A DNA stretch of 64,000 nt from Ureibacillus chungkukjangi (GTDB lineage Bacteria > Bacillota > Bacilli > Bacillales_A > Planococcaceae). How positions within the stretch are numbered: position 1 is the first letter of the stretch; each line of letters begins with the position of its first letter. Below are positions 63,698 to 64,000 of this stretch, one piece after another. Below the pieces are notes generated by a model. The model had not been told where the DNA came from. It did no database searches and was given only the letters and a program-made list of their open reading frames with translations. Position numbers and translations under genes: made by a program. The DNA lies in the NCBI RefSeq assembly GCF_003217295.1, contig NZ_QJTJ01000003.1, positions 62,001-126,000 on the forward strand, written 5' to 3'.

Positions 63698-63889
63698 TTA
63701 TTGGATGAGGTATTCTTCTTTAAGCTCTGAAACATCGACTTCTGATCGCTCTTCGTGAGCATGTCTTAAGTGAACTGTAGCTGTTTTACCATCTTCATGT
63801 AGTTTATCAATCCATATAGAAACACCGTTATAGCTAACTTCAAACTCTTTAGATGAGGCAACAATATCTTGTGCTCGTTGATAATCCAA
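63698..63889 (-). CDS. sspH: H-type small acid-soluble spore protein SspH
   Basis: Sixty-three residues. The pattern MDYQRAQDIV, VSYNGVSIWIDKLHEDGKTA, and VDVSELKEE is that of the SspH family, made in the forespore under sigma-G or sigma-F control. The TTG start is supported by AAGGAGG nine bases upstream. Confidence 0.9.
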   Translation of the reverse strand: MDYQRAQDIVASSKEFEVSYNGVSIWIDKLHEDGKTATVHLRHAHEERSEVDVSELKEEYLIQ

Positions 63890-63903
63890 GGAAAGCCGCC
63901 TCC

Positions 63904-64000
63904 TTATTTCTGGTTCTTCTTAGCTTTTTGAGCCAATTGGTGAAGATGGTTTAGTTCTTGAGCAATTTCTTCTCGCATTTCACCCGGTGCTATTTTTGCG
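63904..64000 (-). CDS. C-terminal end of an unknown gene (cut by the window edge)
   Basis: The minus-strand frame ends at TAA (63906-63904) after APGEMREEIAQELNHLHQL and a Lys-rich end (AQKAKKNQK). A helical, basic C terminus; family not recognised. It runs off the right edge. It stops 14 bases before the sspH start codon, so it may be cotranscribed with sspH. Confidence 0.5.
   Translation of the reverse strand, partial: AKIAPGEMREEIAQELNHLHQLAQKAKKNQK

Noticed and set aside
1-64000. CRISPR arrays, tRNA and rRNA genes
   Set aside because: No evenly spaced direct repeats of CRISPR type and no rRNA or tRNA signatures were recognised; the iterons at 28931 have no spacers.

Overview
The window is low-GC DNA from a spore-forming member of the Bacillaceae. 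The evidence is a gerA-type germinant receptor operon, an sspH-type small acid-soluble spore protein, a bacillopeptidase F-like secreted protease, AAGGAGG-type ribosome binding sites with frequent TTG and GTG starts, rho-independent terminators after most units, a T-box leader and a cre-like site. Almost all genes are accessory, with no core replication, ribosomal or cell-division genes. It could be a variable chromosomal stretch or part of a very large plasmid; the actin-type partition locus near 29-31 kb leaves that open.

Layout: 0-3.1 kb holds the end of a mobile element: a large serine recombinase, a broken tandem copy of it, and two genes preceded by near-identical promoter and leader sequences. 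3.4-11.1 kb is an oxidoreductase and stress island (HxlR regulator with a DJ-1 protein, ArsR regulator with two luciferase-like monooxygenases, a YfkM-like protein, an SDR with a non-canonical active site, an aldo-keto reductase), with at least two decayed genes. 11.2-14.9 kb is the gerA-type operon on the minus strand. 15-17 kb has a decayed DUF4317-like gene and an ECF sigma/anti-sigma pair with a good self-promoter. 17.9-20.1 kb is a polar amino-acid ABC importer. 20.4-28.2 kb has an endonuclease I, a membrane hydroxylase, two c-di-GMP enzymes and a TPP-dependent acetolactate synthase-like enzyme.

28.9-31.0 kb is the most unusual part: about 13 TGTAWACA-like iterons in about 245 bp, then a ParM/Alp-type actin gene and a gene for a putative ribbon-helix-helix DNA-binding protein with an acidic tail. 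Together they look like a complete type II (actin) DNA segregation cassette.

31.1-40.5 kb is a tricarboxylate utilisation cluster: a TcuA-like flavoprotein, a LysR regulator, a CitA/DcuS-type kinase and response regulator, a TctC-TctB-TctA transporter and an SLC13-like permease. A cre-like site lies before tctC, and TcuB is absent. 41.2-43.2 kb is an argS of the less usual type under an Arg T-box. 44.1-47.9 kb is a LacI-regulated HisD-like dehydrogenase and GntP permease with five operator-like palindromes. 48-55.4 kb holds a DUF2804 protein, a DASS transporter, a Nudix hydrolase, SfsA, a YwrD-like gamma-glutamyltransferase and an ECF-transporter S component. 56-60.4 kb is the bacillopeptidase F-like protease, followed by DUF1540, an MHYT-EAL protein, a small membrane protein and SspH.

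No tRNA, rRNA or CRISPR array was seen. Family assignments come from recognising motifs, not from searches.
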